This document shows, piece after piece, positions 1-7,873 of a DNA stretch of 34,957 nt. The notes under the pieces were generated by a model. It ran no database searches and had not been told where the DNA came from. It saw only the letters and a program-made list of their open reading frames with translations. Both the position numbers and the translations under genes were made by a program. This DNA is from an uncultured Bacteroidales bacterium (lineage in GTDB: Bacteria > Bacteroidota > Bacteroidia > Bacteroidales > Paludibacteraceae). The DNA lies in NCBI GenBank assembly GCA_937907165.1, contig CALCUH010000119.1, positions 1-34,957 on the forward strand, read 5' to 3'. Within the stretch, counting starts at the first letter, position 1. Each line of letters begins with the position of its first letter.

Positions 1-804
1 GAAGAATACGAACTTGGGTTTGTCCGCGTCGCCGACCTCCGGCATCTTGTTGTAGATGCTGGTGAGCAGCCACATGAGGAAGGCTGAATATAGTCTTGGG
101 TTATTGTATAATTTATCGGCTGCGAGTATGTTGATCATACCCTTTTTGATGCCGTTGATCTTTTCGATGCCGAAGAAATCGTCGATGTCGAACTCAGGCA
201 GCCCGAAGAAGAGGTCGCCGCCCTGCTCTTGGAGCGCCAACACGTTTCGTTGGATGGCGCCGATGGATACGGATGATATGTTCCCGTATTCGGTTTGGAA
301 ATCCTTCGCGTTTTGTCCCACGTAGTTAAGCAGCGCGCGTAGGTCCTTCAGGTCATCGAGCGGCATGTTCTTGTCTTCCGCTATCTTGAATACGGCCGTG
401 AGCACGCCCTCTTGTGTCTCGCTGAGCGACATGATTCTTGAGAACAACATCACGCCGAACTCTTTCACCGTCACGCGCATGGGGTGTCCTTGCGCACCGT
501 AAACGTCGAAGAATTGGACAGGGTAGGGTTGGAAATCGAATTGGACACCGAACTCATTTTGTCTCTTCTCTATGAATTTAGTAAGCGTTCCCGCTTTGTA
601 GACACCGGAAAGGTCTCCTTTCATGTCGGCCATGAAGCACGGCACGCCTAAATCACTGAATGATTCCGCCAAAACTTGGAGGGATACTGTCTTTCCTGTA
701 CCGGTCGCACCTGCGATGAGACCATGACGGTTTGCCATCTTAGGCTCGATGAAGAGCGGATGGTCTGAATGTGCCACATATAAGCGGTTCTCGTTGTCTA
801 GCAT
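1..804 (-). CDS. HerA-like helicase/ATPase, DUF853 family (partial, C-terminus beyond window)
   Basis: The frame is open from an ATG at 804 to the left edge, giving the first 268 residues of a longer protein. A Walker A motif GATGTGKT lies at residues 32-39 after a short N-terminal strand region (MLDNENRLYVAHSDHP). It is followed by FMADMKGDLSG and a segment matching the DUF853 branch of HerA-like ATPases, whose members are usually around 500 residues, so roughly half is missing. The family resembles the HerA/FtsK translocases, and a role in DNA processing is inferred only. The start is supported by AGAGGAA a few bases upstream and a TATATTTG -7 box about 30 bases upstream. It is probably a single-gene unit, since the next gene upstream on this strand is downstream of nothing within 200 bases on the right. 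The Walker B region can be judged only in part. Confidence 0.85.
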   Translation of the reverse strand, partial: MLDNENRLYVAHSDHPLFIEPKMANRHGLIAGATGTGKTVSLQVLAESFSDLGVPCFMADMKGDLSGVYKAGTLTKFIEKRQNEFGVQFDFQPYPVQFFDVYGAQGHPMRVTVKEFGVMLFSRIMSLSETQEGVLTAVFKIAEDKNMPLDDLKDLRALLNYVGQNAKDFQTEYGNISSVSIGAIQRNVLALQEQGGDLFFGLPEFDIDDFFGIEKINGIKKGMINILAADKLYNNPRLYSAFLMWLLTSIYNKMPEVGDADKPKFVFF

Positions 805-835
805 AGTTCTTTCCTCTAATTTTTTAATTGTTATG

Positions 836-843
836 CAAATATA
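836..843 (-). promoter_or_regulatory. Bacteroidales-type -7 box for the DUF853 gene
   Basis: On the minus strand the bases read TATATTTG, a full match to TAnnTTTG, 31 bases upstream of the ATG at 804. I do not see a clear TTTG -33 element 19-21 bases further upstream, so only the -7 half is supported. Confidence 0.5.
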
Positions 844-850
844 AAAATTA

Positions 851-888
851 TAATTAAGAGTTAAGAGGGAAGAATTAAGAAATAGAGG
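851..888 (+). repeat. TTAAGAG/TTAAGAA-type intergenic repeat, copy 1
   Basis: This A-rich stretch is built of variants of the heptamer TTAAGAG or TTAAGAA (for example AATTAAGAGTTAAGA, then AAGAATTAAGAA). Closely similar stretches occur at 7157-7190 in the same orientation and at 10401-10421 in the opposite one. It is non-coding. Confidence 0.5.
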
Positions 889-923
889 GGAGTGCGCTCC
901 AGTGAATGGTGTGAAGAGCTGTT

Positions 924-950
924 GAGACGTGGCATACGCTGCGTCTCTAC
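924..950. repeat. REP-like palindromic repeat, copy A
   Basis: The stretch is an inverted repeat: GAGACGTGGC, a short centre, then GCTGCGTCTCTAC. The same motif recurs at 1021-1044. From memory, palindromes of the form GTAGAGACG(n)CGTCTCTAC are abundant intergenic elements in Bacteroidota and cyanobacteria. It has no U-tract, so it does not look like a simple terminator. Confidence 0.65.
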
Positions 951-1020
951 CGTAAACGATAGGGTATGTGTCAGGATGGGTTTGGGGGGCTGTTTGTGTG
1001 AATCGGTAATTTGTTAAAAT

Positions 1021-1044
1021 AGACGCGGCACGCCACGTCTCTAC
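1021..1044. repeat. REP-like palindromic repeat, copy B, touching the sbcC stop codon
   Basis: AGACGCGGC and GCCACGTCT form the two arms, with one mismatch, followed by CTAC as in copy A. The CTA at 1041-1043 read on the minus strand is the TAG stop codon of sbcC, so the repeat edge supplies the end of that gene. About 70 bases of unremarkable sequence separate it from copy A. Confidence 0.65.
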
Positions 1045-4000
1045 AGCGAAATTATGCTAATTTCGCTTGTCCCATTGTGTCCTTTTTTGGTCACCCTGAT
1101 TTGGGTTGGAATGCGTTCTTTCAGGAAATCGACGTGTGAGATGATGCCTACCTTCTTGCCGCCCATATCATGCAATTTCTCCAACATACCCATGACGGCG
1201 TCTAGATATTCGGGGCTTAATGTGCCGAATCCTTCGTCGATGAAGATGATGTCTGAGGTGAGTCCGCAACCGTTGAGCGAGGAGAGACCTAGGGCGAGCG
1301 CTAGGGAGACGATGAAGCTCTCACCGCCCGAAAGCGTGTTGCAAGGTCGTAGTGTGCCGCCGATGTAGAAGTCCTGCACTAAGATGCCTAAACTGTTGTT
1401 GGCGCAACTCAGTTCGTAACGGTCGTTCAACTTTTTTAGGTAGCCGTTCGCGTTGTGGAGTAACTGGCGCAGCACGTAGCTCTGGGCGATCATGCGGAAT
1501 TTCTTGCCGTCGGCACTTCCGAGATGCTGGTTGAGCCTGTCCCACTTGGAGAGTTCTATACGGATGGCGGCGATTTCTTGGAGGATATTCTCCGATTTCT
1601 TTCGGTTCTCTTTGTCGGACTTTAGTTTGAACTCGATCTCCGCATCCCGCTTGCTTATGCGTTCTGTCTCTTCGTCGATTCTCTTTAAATCTTCCGTTAA
1701 GCTTTCTATGGTGCAATTTTCGTCGATTCCATCGGGACGTTTTCCCGCATGCTCCGCGCTTCTCTTCAGATTGTTCGCATGGGCACCTTCCGCTTTGTCT
1801 TTCCCCGATTCGGTCTCGTTGACCAGCTCCACCATTCGATTAAGATCCTCTTTGCTGATTGCCTGCAAGCGCTCAATCTCACTTTCCGTATAGTTGTTTT
1901 CCTTGATGAAATCGTTGATTTTGTTTTGTAGGCGGACCATCTCTTTCTTGTTGTTCTCTTTGTTTGAGGCCAACACCGCGCAGGCGGTCTTCAAATCGGT
2001 CGTTTGGCTTTCGAGGTGTTCTATCTTACGAGGCATCTCTTGGGTGCTCCAGCTTGGGAAGAGCTGAGCGATTTCCTCCAGATTCTTTTCGATGGACAAC
2101 CGTCCCCGTTCTATCTCCTCCAACTCTTTGGTCAATTGCTCCTCTGCCGTTTTTGTCTCTTTATATTTCTTCGTGGACTCTTTCAGTTGGCTGATAAATA
2201 ACTGAATATTATCATCCCAGCCAGTAATGGTGATTTGTTGGTTCGCCTCCTCCTTCTTCTTTTGCGCTTCCGCTGTGAGTTTCGTTGCCCATTCGAATCC
2301 CTTGTTTATCTCAGATTGGCAGTTGGTGATTTCCACTTGTAGTTTGCCTAACTCTTCGTTCGCTTTGTTGAGCTCGCCCGAAATCTTCTCCTTCTCCTTC
2401 CTTTGGGTGTTTAATTGGTTCTGAAGATTGTTCGCCTCCCGTTGGTCCGTCTCGTATTTTTTCTTCTTTTCATCGATGGAAACGGATAAATTCTCTTTGG
2501 TATGGTCGATGGATAGGGGAGCGCAGATCTCCTGCAGATTTTTCCTCAAAGAGGTGATGGCTTTCTCCAACGTCTCTTTCCGTTGTGAGACCTCTTTGAT
2601 TTGTTGCAGATTGTTTTTCTCCGTCGCTTCGCTATTCTTCCATTGCTCTAATGCTTTCTTCCCCGCCTCTTTGATTCTTTGAAGCTCCTCTTCGAAAGGT
2701 TGGATGGCACGCTCGAACTCTTCGTCTTTTACGATGGAATCGATTATTTTTCCGCAAATCGGACATTGGTCGCCTGCTTTGAGCGAGTGGCGGATATCCT
2801 TCACCGTGTCGCTGACCGCCTTACGCAGGTTGTTCAAACTCTTTGTCTGCTCTTCTTCCTTTTGTGCCCACTCTTTGTAAGTTTTCTCCTCTTCGGGCAG
2901 TTTGGCAAGAATTTCCGCTTCCAGTTTCTTCATCGCTTCCTCTTTTTGGTTGCTCTCTTCCCAATCTTTTCGTTCTTTGCCCAATTGGATCGAGAGCTTC
3001 GCCGCCTCCCCTAGTTGGGAGATCGTTTCGTTGAGCTGGTTGATGTCGAAGCGGCTGATCGCCTTCTCCATCTCTTTTATCTCTTCGGATTTGGCTTTTT
3101 CGTCCTCTTCCGACAATCTCTTCTTTTTTTCGATTTCATCGGCTTTTTTCATCAGTTCGGGTAGAACTTTCTTTTGCGCTTTCTCCGCTTTCGCTTGGCT
3201 TGCTTTCGCCTGTTCGGTGTCGCGCAGATAACCTTCCAGATGAGCGGTGATGACTTCCGCCGAATCGTACATCTTTTCGTTCGTTTTTTGCTTCCCGATC
3301 TCCTCTTGGATTTTTTGCAGGCGTTCTCTCTTTTCGCTCTCGTCGTCCTTCATCCAGAGCCATCCGCCGTGCATCATTTGGAACGTACTCTTTTTCTCTT
3401 CCTCTTCTTCGGAGAGTCTCTTGCCTATCGTCTTTTGCGATAGGAGGTTGGTGAGGTCCGCCCGTACGTCAACGGTCTCGTTCCATTTTTTGATGCTCTC
3501 TTTCTCCTGCTTGAATTCGTCGCTCTCCATTCGTCTCTTCCAAGCCTCCATCTCCTGTTGGCATTTGAGAATGTCATCGTTTATTTTCTTCTCCTCCTCC
3601 AACCATGATTTCTTCGATTCCACCGTTGATTTTTGCGTTGAAATCTGCTTTTTTTGTTGGACGAATTGATTCTTCTCTTCGTTTAATTCGGCGATTTGCT
3701 CCTCCGTGAGTATTTCGATATTGCCGAGCTCCGCCTCTTTCAGTTCAAGCTTCCCTTTGATCTTTTTTTGACGTTCGAATATTCCGATGCCAATTTGGGA
3801 GTATATCTCTGTGCCTGTCAATTTCTCCAAGATGTCCGACTTGTCTTTTTCGTCGCTGGCGAGAAATTTGGTGAATTCACCTTGCGCCAGTAGGGAAGTC
3901 TTGCAGAATTGTTCATATTTCATTCCGATACATCGCTCGATTTCATCGGAAATTTCGCCCTTTTTTGTCCAAACGATCTTGGTTTTCACCTGCTCAAGTT

Positions 4001-4379
4001 CGCGGCTTTCATCCAATGTTTTCGCCCCACTCCTTTTGGTACGCACTTTCCATTTCGCGATATATTGCATATCGTCGTTCCCGACGAAGTGGAGTTCCGC
4101 TAAGGCGTCGGTTGCTCCCCTGCGTAACATCTGCATGGCGTCTTTGAAATTGATTTCTTTCCCGTCGGTGTCCTTACTCGCAACTTTGGGGCTGTTCTCG
4201 ATTCGCGGTGCTTTGGCGTAGAGCGCCAGACAGATGGCGTCGAGGAGAGTACTTTTGCCCGAACCCGTCTCCCCGCAGATAAGGAAGATGGAGTCGCTGA
4301 GAATTGGGTTTTGTTCGAAATCTATCTCCGCTTTCTCGATGGAAGCGATGTTTTCTATGATTAGTTTCTGAAATTTCAT
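1041..4379 (-). CDS. sbcC: Exonuclease subunit SbcC (Rad50-like SMC-type ATPase)
   Basis: This 1112-residue protein is the ATPase half of the SbcCD nuclease, which cleaves DNA hairpins and processes blocked double-strand ends in the cytoplasm. The Walker A motif GETGSGKST is at residues 36-44 and a Q-loop-like SLLAQGEFTKFL lies near 165. Two very long charged coiled-coil arms flank a zinc hook CPIC at 539-542. The ABC signature LSGGES is at 1016-1021, followed by Walker B IIFIDE at 1044-1049 and the D-loop region GFGTLS. All parts of the Rad50/SbcC architecture are present and in order, and the length is close to that of E. coli SbcC. It starts 4 bases after the sbcD stop, so the two are translated from one message. 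Its TAG stop falls inside a palindromic repeat. Confidence 0.97.
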   Translation of the reverse strand: MKFQKLIIENIASIEKAEIDFEQNPILSDSIFLICGETGSGKSTLLDAICLALYAKAPRIENSPKVASKDTDGKEINFKDAMQMLRRGATDALAELHFVGNDDMQYIAKWKVRTKRSGAKTLDESRELEQVKTKIVWTKKGEISDEIERCIGMKYEQFCKTSLLAQGEFTKFLASDEKDKSDILEKLTGTEIYSQIGIGIFERQKKIKGKLELKEAELGNIEILTEEQIAELNEEKNQFVQQKKQISTQKSTVESKKSWLEEEKKINDDILKCQQEMEAWKRRMESDEFKQEKESIKKWNETVDVRADLTNLLSQKTIGKRLSEEEEEKKSTFQMMHGGWLWMKDDESEKRERLQKIQEEIGKQKTNEKMYDSAEVITAHLEGYLRDTEQAKASQAKAEKAQKKVLPELMKKADEIEKKKRLSEEDEKAKSEEIKEMEKAISRFDINQLNETISQLGEAAKLSIQLGKERKDWEESNQKEEAMKKLEAEILAKLPEEEKTYKEWAQKEEEQTKSLNNLRKAVSDTVKDIRHSLKAGDQCPICGKIIDSIVKDEEFERAIQPFEEELQRIKEAGKKALEQWKNSEATEKNNLQQIKEVSQRKETLEKAITSLRKNLQEICAPLSIDHTKENLSVSIDEKKKKYETDQREANNLQNQLNTQRKEKEKISGELNKANEELGKLQVEITNCQSEINKGFEWATKLTAEAQKKKEEANQQITITGWDDNIQLFISQLKESTKKYKETKTAEEQLTKELEEIERGRLSIEKNLEEIAQLFPSWSTQEMPRKIEHLESQTTDLKTACAVLASNKENNKKEMVRLQNKINDFIKENNYTESEIERLQAISKEDLNRMVELVNETESGKDKAEGAHANNLKRSAEHAGKRPDGIDENCTIESLTEDLKRIDEETERISKRDAEIEFKLKSDKENRKKSENILQEIAAIRIELSKWDRLNQHLGSADGKKFRMIAQSYVLRQLLHNANGYLKKLNDRYELSCANNSLGILVQDFYIGGTLRPCNTLSGGESFIVSLALALGLSSLNGCGLTSDIIFIDEGFGTLSPEYLDAVMGMLEKLHDMGGKKVGIISHVDFLKERIPTQIRVTKKGHNGTSEISIISL

Positions 4380-4383
4380 CTTC

Positions 4384-5562
4384 TTACCTCCTCTCCTCTT
4401 GTTTTATTTCGTCGGTGATTTCCTGAATCATCTTTATCGTCTCCTCATCCAAATCCTCCCCTAAGGTCTCTTTGAAGTAGAGGTTTGCCAAATCCACGGG
4501 AGCCATCCTCTTCACCTCTTCGGTGTCGAGTATTCTTTGCTCCTTCTCCCTTTTCACCTCCTCTTTGGAAATCTTGATTTTGCAGAATCTGCAGCTTCTC
4601 CCTTTCAATGCGTTTTGGATTTGCGCCTCGGCGTCGGCAGGAACGAAGTCTTTCACCCTCACGTTGAGGCAGACGTACGATTTGTCCGGAATCTCGCTCG
4701 TAGCCAACTCTTTCAGCGCCTCTTCAAACGGCTTAGGTTCCGATGGAATCGTTAAAAATTGATATTCGTTCTTTATCTCCACCTCTTTGGCGCTGATTTC
4801 CTCTCCGTGGTGTCCCATCTCCACGATGGTGACGGAGTGCGGGTACATCTCGTCGAAATTGATTTGGATGGGGCTTCCGCTATATCTTGCGTTCTTACGT
4901 CCCCTGATGAATTGAGGATGATGGATGTGGCCTAATGCCAAATAATCATAGTAGTCGCCCATCTTATCGATTTCAACATAATCCATACCGCCTATGGAAT
5001 TTTCGTCGTGTCCTTGGATGTCCGCTCCGGAAACCGCTAAATGTCCCATTAGAACAACAGGCGCATTCTCTTTGTTTTGTTTTCTGACAATCTCTTGCGC
5101 CTCCTTGAAGAGTTCGTAGTTACTTTCACGGATATAGGGTATCGCGATGAAGTAAGCGGTTGTATTCCCTTCCCCGTCTTTCAAGGGAATGATATGTTTC
5201 TTTTCGATGGAATCGTAGTTTTCGTGATTCTCCGCATTCCCTATGACCTTCACGTTAGCCAGTTTCCAGAGTTCTTCGGCAGACTCCAGCCGTGTGTAGC
5301 TGTCATGGTTTCCAGCGGTCACGATAATCTTCATGTTAGGATTCGCCTCGTGGATTTCCACGATGCTGTCCGTATAGACCTTTTGGGCGGCGGCGGAAGG
5401 CATCGCCGTATGGAAGACGTCACCGCTAACGATAAGAGCGTCAGGCTTTTCTTGCGAGATGATCGCTCGCAATTGTTGGAAGAAAAAAAGGTGTTCTTCT
5501 TCCCGACTATATCGGAAAAAGTCCTGTCCGATATGCCAATCCGAAGTGTGTATGAATTTCAT
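4384..5562 (-). CDS. sbcD: Exonuclease subunit SbcD (Mre11-like metallophosphoesterase)
   Basis: A 392-residue calcineurin-like phosphoesterase, the nuclease partner of SbcC. The metal-binding motifs are all visible: SDWHIGQ at residues 7-13, GDVFH at 47-51, GNHD at 84-87, a GHLAVSG motif in the middle, and GHIHHPQ further on. The C-terminal third (IKISKEEVK and onwards) is the capping/SbcC-binding part and ends in a highly charged helix. The gene lies 3 bases after the kinase-like gene and 4 bases before sbcC, so it is part of a tightly coupled operon. ATG at 5562 is the natural start because the phosphoesterase fold begins at residue 2. Confidence 0.97.
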   Translation of the reverse strand: MKFIHTSDWHIGQDFFRYSREEEHLFFFQQLRAIISQEKPDALIVSGDVFHTAMPSAAAQKVYTDSIVEIHEANPNMKIIVTAGNHDSYTRLESAEELWKLANVKVIGNAENHENYDSIEKKHIIPLKDGEGNTTAYFIAIPYIRESNYELFKEAQEIVRKQNKENAPVVLMGHLAVSGADIQGHDENSIGGMDYVEIDKMGDYYDYLALGHIHHPQFIRGRKNARYSGSPIQINFDEMYPHSVTIVEMGHHGEEISAKEVEIKNEYQFLTIPSEPKPFEEALKELATSEIPDKSYVCLNVRVKDFVPADAEAQIQNALKGRSCRFCKIKISKEEVKREKEQRILDTEEVKRMAPVDLANLYFKETLGEDLDEETIKMIQEITDEIKQEERR

Positions 5563-5565
5563 TGG

Positions 5566-6339
5566 CTATTGACCCAGTAATTTTTTCTTTAGTGTCTTGA
5601 ATTTCTTCTTCCGTTCTCTTTTCCTGCGGTCTTCCCTCTTGTAGTAAAGGAAATCGGTCACGCAGCGATCCACGTCACCCTTGCGGGCTTGCGCGTAGTA
5701 GGTGGCGAACATTTTGAAGAATTCGTCATTTCCTCTCATCCTTCCGAAGTTCTCGCAGCCCATCTCGATAGAGACAGGTCTGAATTGCATTCTATTGATG
5801 TCGATGAGGGAGAAGCGGTAACGGGAAACCCCGTTTTCATCGTATTTTTCGTATAGTATGTTTCCCGGTGAGTAGTCGCAGTGGAGGATGCCCGCCTCAT
5901 GAAGTTGGGCGGTGTATTCCGCGAACGCTTTGATCAGTTCCTCTTTCCCCTCGTTGCTTTTGTCGTCGTCATTAATGAGCCTCATATTGCCTTGCATCGG
6001 GGTGTGGAGGCTGATGAAGAAGGAACGGTTCAGAAGTCCGAATTTCTTCATCTCTATGTAAGCGATGGGGGTGGGGGTGAGGAATCCTCTCTCCATCAGT
6101 TCCAACGCATATTCGTAGGCTCGTCTCGCCTTCGACTTACGGAAGAAGGTATAGACGATTTTATTGATTAGAATAGGAATTTTATATGATTTCACGTTGA
6201 GGGTGGTGCCGTCCACGTCAAACGACTTGATTACGTTGCGTGACTGGTAAACCAACGAACCTTCCTTGTCGAAGATGTTCGGAATGTTCTCGACGAAATC
6301 CTTGTATTGCTCGAATTCCTTATTGAGGATTATTTTCAT
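5566..6339 (-). CDS. Lipopolysaccharide kinase-like protein (WaaP/InaA family)
   Basis: This 257-residue protein has a protein-kinase-like fold of the type that phosphorylates sugars in the LPS core. The catalytic loop reads HCDYSPGN at residues 153-160, with Asp155 and Asn160 in the usual places. A DFG-equivalent LIDINR has its Asp at 180. The Lys-rich stretches around residue 70 and at the C-terminus (KKFKTLKKK) suggest a peripheral membrane protein. The ATG overlaps the stop of the upstream glycosyltransferase by 4 bases (ATGA), so the two are probably translationally coupled and may act on the same glycolipid. The substrate cannot be read from the sequence; a role in Kdo or core-sugar phosphorylation is an inference from the family. 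Confidence 0.85.
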   Translation of the reverse strand: MKIILNKEFEQYKDFVENIPNIFDKEGSLVYQSRNVIKSFDVDGTTLNVKSYKIPILINKIVYTFFRKSKARRAYEYALELMERGFLTPTPIAYIEMKKFGLLNRSFFISLHTPMQGNMRLINDDDKSNEGKEELIKAFAEYTAQLHEAGILHCDYSPGNILYEKYDENGVSRYRFSLIDINRMQFRPVSIEMGCENFGRMRGNDEFFKMFATYYAQARKGDVDRCVTDFLYYKREDRRKRERKKKFKTLKKKLLGQ

Positions 6340-7082
6340 TTCTTGCCTCCCGAATATTTCATATAGACGTATTTAGCGTCCATTTGGCTGATTTTGAAGC
6401 CGTAATAACCATCCAAGATACCCAATTTAAGGATATAGCTTGAAAAAAATCTGTAGATAGTCTTTAGTATGATGGTGAATTGGTTGTAGCGTTTGCCGCT
6501 CTCTTTCACCTCTTGCGCTCCTAATTTTCCGTAATTGGCGATTTTCTCCTCGTGTTGTTCCACGCTATCGTAGGTGAAATGAAGCAAATCGCCTTTCAAC
6601 TTCTCGATTTGTTTGAGCTTTTTCCCGTCCACCACCTCATGTACGAGGTTGTTGGACCAGTTGGTCTGCGTTCTGTTGAAGAGGCGCGTTTTGTTTTCGT
6701 ACCCCCATCTGTAGAAACGGATCAGCTTTTGGCAGTAATAGTTCCTTCTTGTGAGCGAGTAGCCGATGGTCGGGTCGGAGAGGTTCTCCTTGAGCGCCTT
6801 GATGGATGATGCGAGTTCGTCGGACAACACTTCGTCGGCGTCCAAACTGAGAATCCAATCATATTGCGCGACGCTCACTGCGAATTGTTTTTGGGTGCCG
6901 TAACCAGCGAATTCGTGTTGGATGAAGCGGGCACCGAGCCTCTCGCAGATCTCTTGCGTCTTATCCGTTGAAAATGAGTCCACTACCACGATTTCATCCG
7001 CAACGGAGCGCATTGAGTTGATGCAACGCTCAATGTTCTTCTCTTCGTCTTTCGTGATGATCACTGCGGAAATGTTCGTCAT
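6336..7082 (-). CDS. Family 2 glycosyltransferase, WaaE/KdtX-like
   Basis: A 248-residue GT-A-fold glycosyltransferase. The N-terminus (ISAVIITKDEEKNIERC) is typical of GT2 enzymes. It is followed by VVVDSFSTDKT around residues 32-42 and the metal/nucleotide-sugar DAD motif at 81-83. The NLVHEVVDG segment and the basic, aromatic C-terminus resemble the LPS core beta-1,4-glucosyltransferases of the WaaE type. It is the first gene of a run that continues with the LPS-kinase-like gene and sbcDC, all within 4 bases of each other. A near-match to a -7 box (TAATATTG, minus strand, 7145-7152) lies upstream, but I cannot find a matching -33 element. The acceptor sugar is unknown. Confidence 0.85.
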   Translation of the reverse strand: MTNISAVIITKDEEKNIERCINSMRSVADEIVVVDSFSTDKTQEICERLGARFIQHEFAGYGTQKQFAVSVAQYDWILSLDADEVLSDELASSIKALKENLSDPTIGYSLTRRNYYCQKLIRFYRWGYENKTRLFNRTQTNWSNNLVHEVVDGKKLKQIEKLKGDLLHFTYDSVEQHEEKIANYGKLGAQEVKESGKRYNQFTIILKTIYRFFSSYILKLGILDGYYGFKISQMDAKYVYMKYSGGKK

Positions 7083-7156
7083 TTCTTGGATTTTAGATGT
7101 TTGTTCTTTTATAAATAGCCCACGAATTTACTATATTTTTCCGACAATATTAGCCG

Positions 7157-7190
7157 AATTGAGAATTAAGAGTTAAGAATTAAGAATTAT
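7157..7190 (+). repeat. TTAAGAG/TTAAGAA-type intergenic repeat, copy 2
   Basis: Tandem variants of a heptamer (GAATTAAGAGTTAAGAATTA and onwards) match copy 1 at 851-888. It lies between the glycosyltransferase start and the first small RNA-like unit. Confidence 0.5.
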
Positions 7191-7251
7191 TTGTCCGAGA
7201 GGTGGCTTTTTGCTCTTTGAGGTATGTGTTTTCTGGATGAAAATTGGCAAC

Positions 7252-7285
7252 AAAAAAGTGTGACCCGTTTCACAACGAGTCACAC
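7252..7285 (-). terminator. Terminator of candidate small RNA 1
   Basis: On the minus strand GTGTGACTCGTT pairs with AACGGGTCACAC across a GTGA loop, followed by TTTTTT. This is a 12-bp stem with one G-U wobble. Confidence 0.75.
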
Positions 7286-7325
7286 TTCACGTGGTTTTTC
7301 TTAAAGTTATTTAAATATCTATCAG
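7252..7325 (-). ncRNA. Candidate small RNA 1 (about 74 nt)
   Basis: A full-consensus promoter (TTTG, 19 bases, TACATTTG) on the minus strand is followed about 40 bases later by a strong hairpin ending in six U residues. The transcript would be about 74 nt and contains no ATG, so it is probably non-coding. The direction is supported by the hairpin itself: as minus-strand RNA it pairs fully, with one G-U wobble and a GUGA loop, whereas the plus strand would have a C-A mismatch. The start is estimated from the promoter. I do not recognise the RNA family. Confidence 0.5.
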
Positions 7326-7330
7326 TGACA

Positions 7331-7361
7331 CAAATGTAGTGCTTTATTTTGAATGGGCAAA
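7331..7361 (-). promoter_or_regulatory. Promoter of candidate small RNA 1
   Basis: On the minus strand TTTG (7358-7361), a 19-base spacer and TACATTTG (7331-7338) match the Bacteroidales sigma factor consensus exactly. No protein gene starts downstream of it before the hairpin at 7285. Confidence 0.65.
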
Positions 7362-7541
7362 ATTTACTTTGGAAATAATTAGGCGGTCTGTGATTTAGTA
7401 ATATATGTTAATTTAACCGATTCTTCTTGCCATATTCGTCGTTTTGTGTTGAAGTGTGTTACCCTTGTCGCAAATAGATTTAATGGGCAATATTTGAGAC
7501 AATGTTAGGGAGAGCGTGAATGTGTGAAGGCGTTATGCCAC

Positions 7542-7575
7542 AAAAAAAATTCCACTCATCTCACGATGAATGGAA
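7542..7575 (-). terminator. Terminator of candidate small RNA 2
   Basis: On the minus strand TTCCATTCATC pairs with GATGAGTGGAA around a GTGA loop, followed by eight T residues. One G-U wobble, in the same relative place as in unit 1, fixes the orientation. Confidence 0.75.
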
Positions 7576-7683
7576 CTCTACTATTAACTTTTAAAATCTT
7601 ATGTATATGATGTGTATATGATTGAATATTGAAGTCTATTTTGTTTTTGAATTCTTTTTCAATGTTTGTTTGTTTCCTTATGA
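7542..7683 (-). ncRNA. Candidate small RNA 2 (about 140 nt)
   Basis: This has the same design as candidate 1: a consensus minus-strand promoter (TTTG, 20 bases, TACATTTG), an A-rich stretch of about 110 bases without a usable start codon, then a hairpin with a GTGA loop and eight U residues. Apart from the promoter and the hairpin style the sequence is unlike unit 1. Start and end are estimates. It could be a regulatory RNA or a decayed leader, and I do not recognise a known family. Confidence 0.45.
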
Positions 7684-7688
7684 CGATG

Positions 7689-7720
7689 CAAATGTAGAAC
7701 AATTCCACGGAACCTCCAAA
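7689..7720 (-). promoter_or_regulatory. Promoter of candidate small RNA 2
   Basis: On the minus strand TTTG (7717-7720), a 20-base spacer and TACATTTG (7689-7696) match the consensus exactly. It lies about 100 bases downstream of the terminator of the GLUG-repeat gene, so it would start a separate transcript. Confidence 0.65.
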
Positions 7721-7817
7721 TAATTGTGTGGAAAAATTCCACTAATTATTTATTTATGCCTTAATATAAGTAATAGTGGTGATTATTAACGGAAATCAAT
7801 TCGTATTCCACAGTCAT

Positions 7818-7847
7818 AAAAAAACGGACGAGGGAAGCCCCCGTCCG
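7818..7847 (-). terminator. Rho-independent terminator of the GLUG-repeat gene
   Basis: On the minus strand CGGACGGGGG pairs with CCCTCGTCCG across a CTT loop, followed by seven T residues, about 27 bases after the stop codon at 7874. Confidence 0.9.
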
Positions 7848-7873
7848 CCTTGGTTTTGTTGCGCTGAATTATA

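Larger units (their letters stand above)
7083..7873. other. 791-base intergenic region with two small RNA-like units
   Basis: No reading frame here looks like a gene. The region is AT-rich and holds, on the minus strand, two self-contained units, each with a consensus promoter and a hairpin-plus-U-tract terminator (7252-7361 and 7542-7720). It also holds the terminator of the GLUG-repeat gene (7818-7847) and one A-rich heptamer repeat (7157-7190). These are listed separately. Confidence 0.7.
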
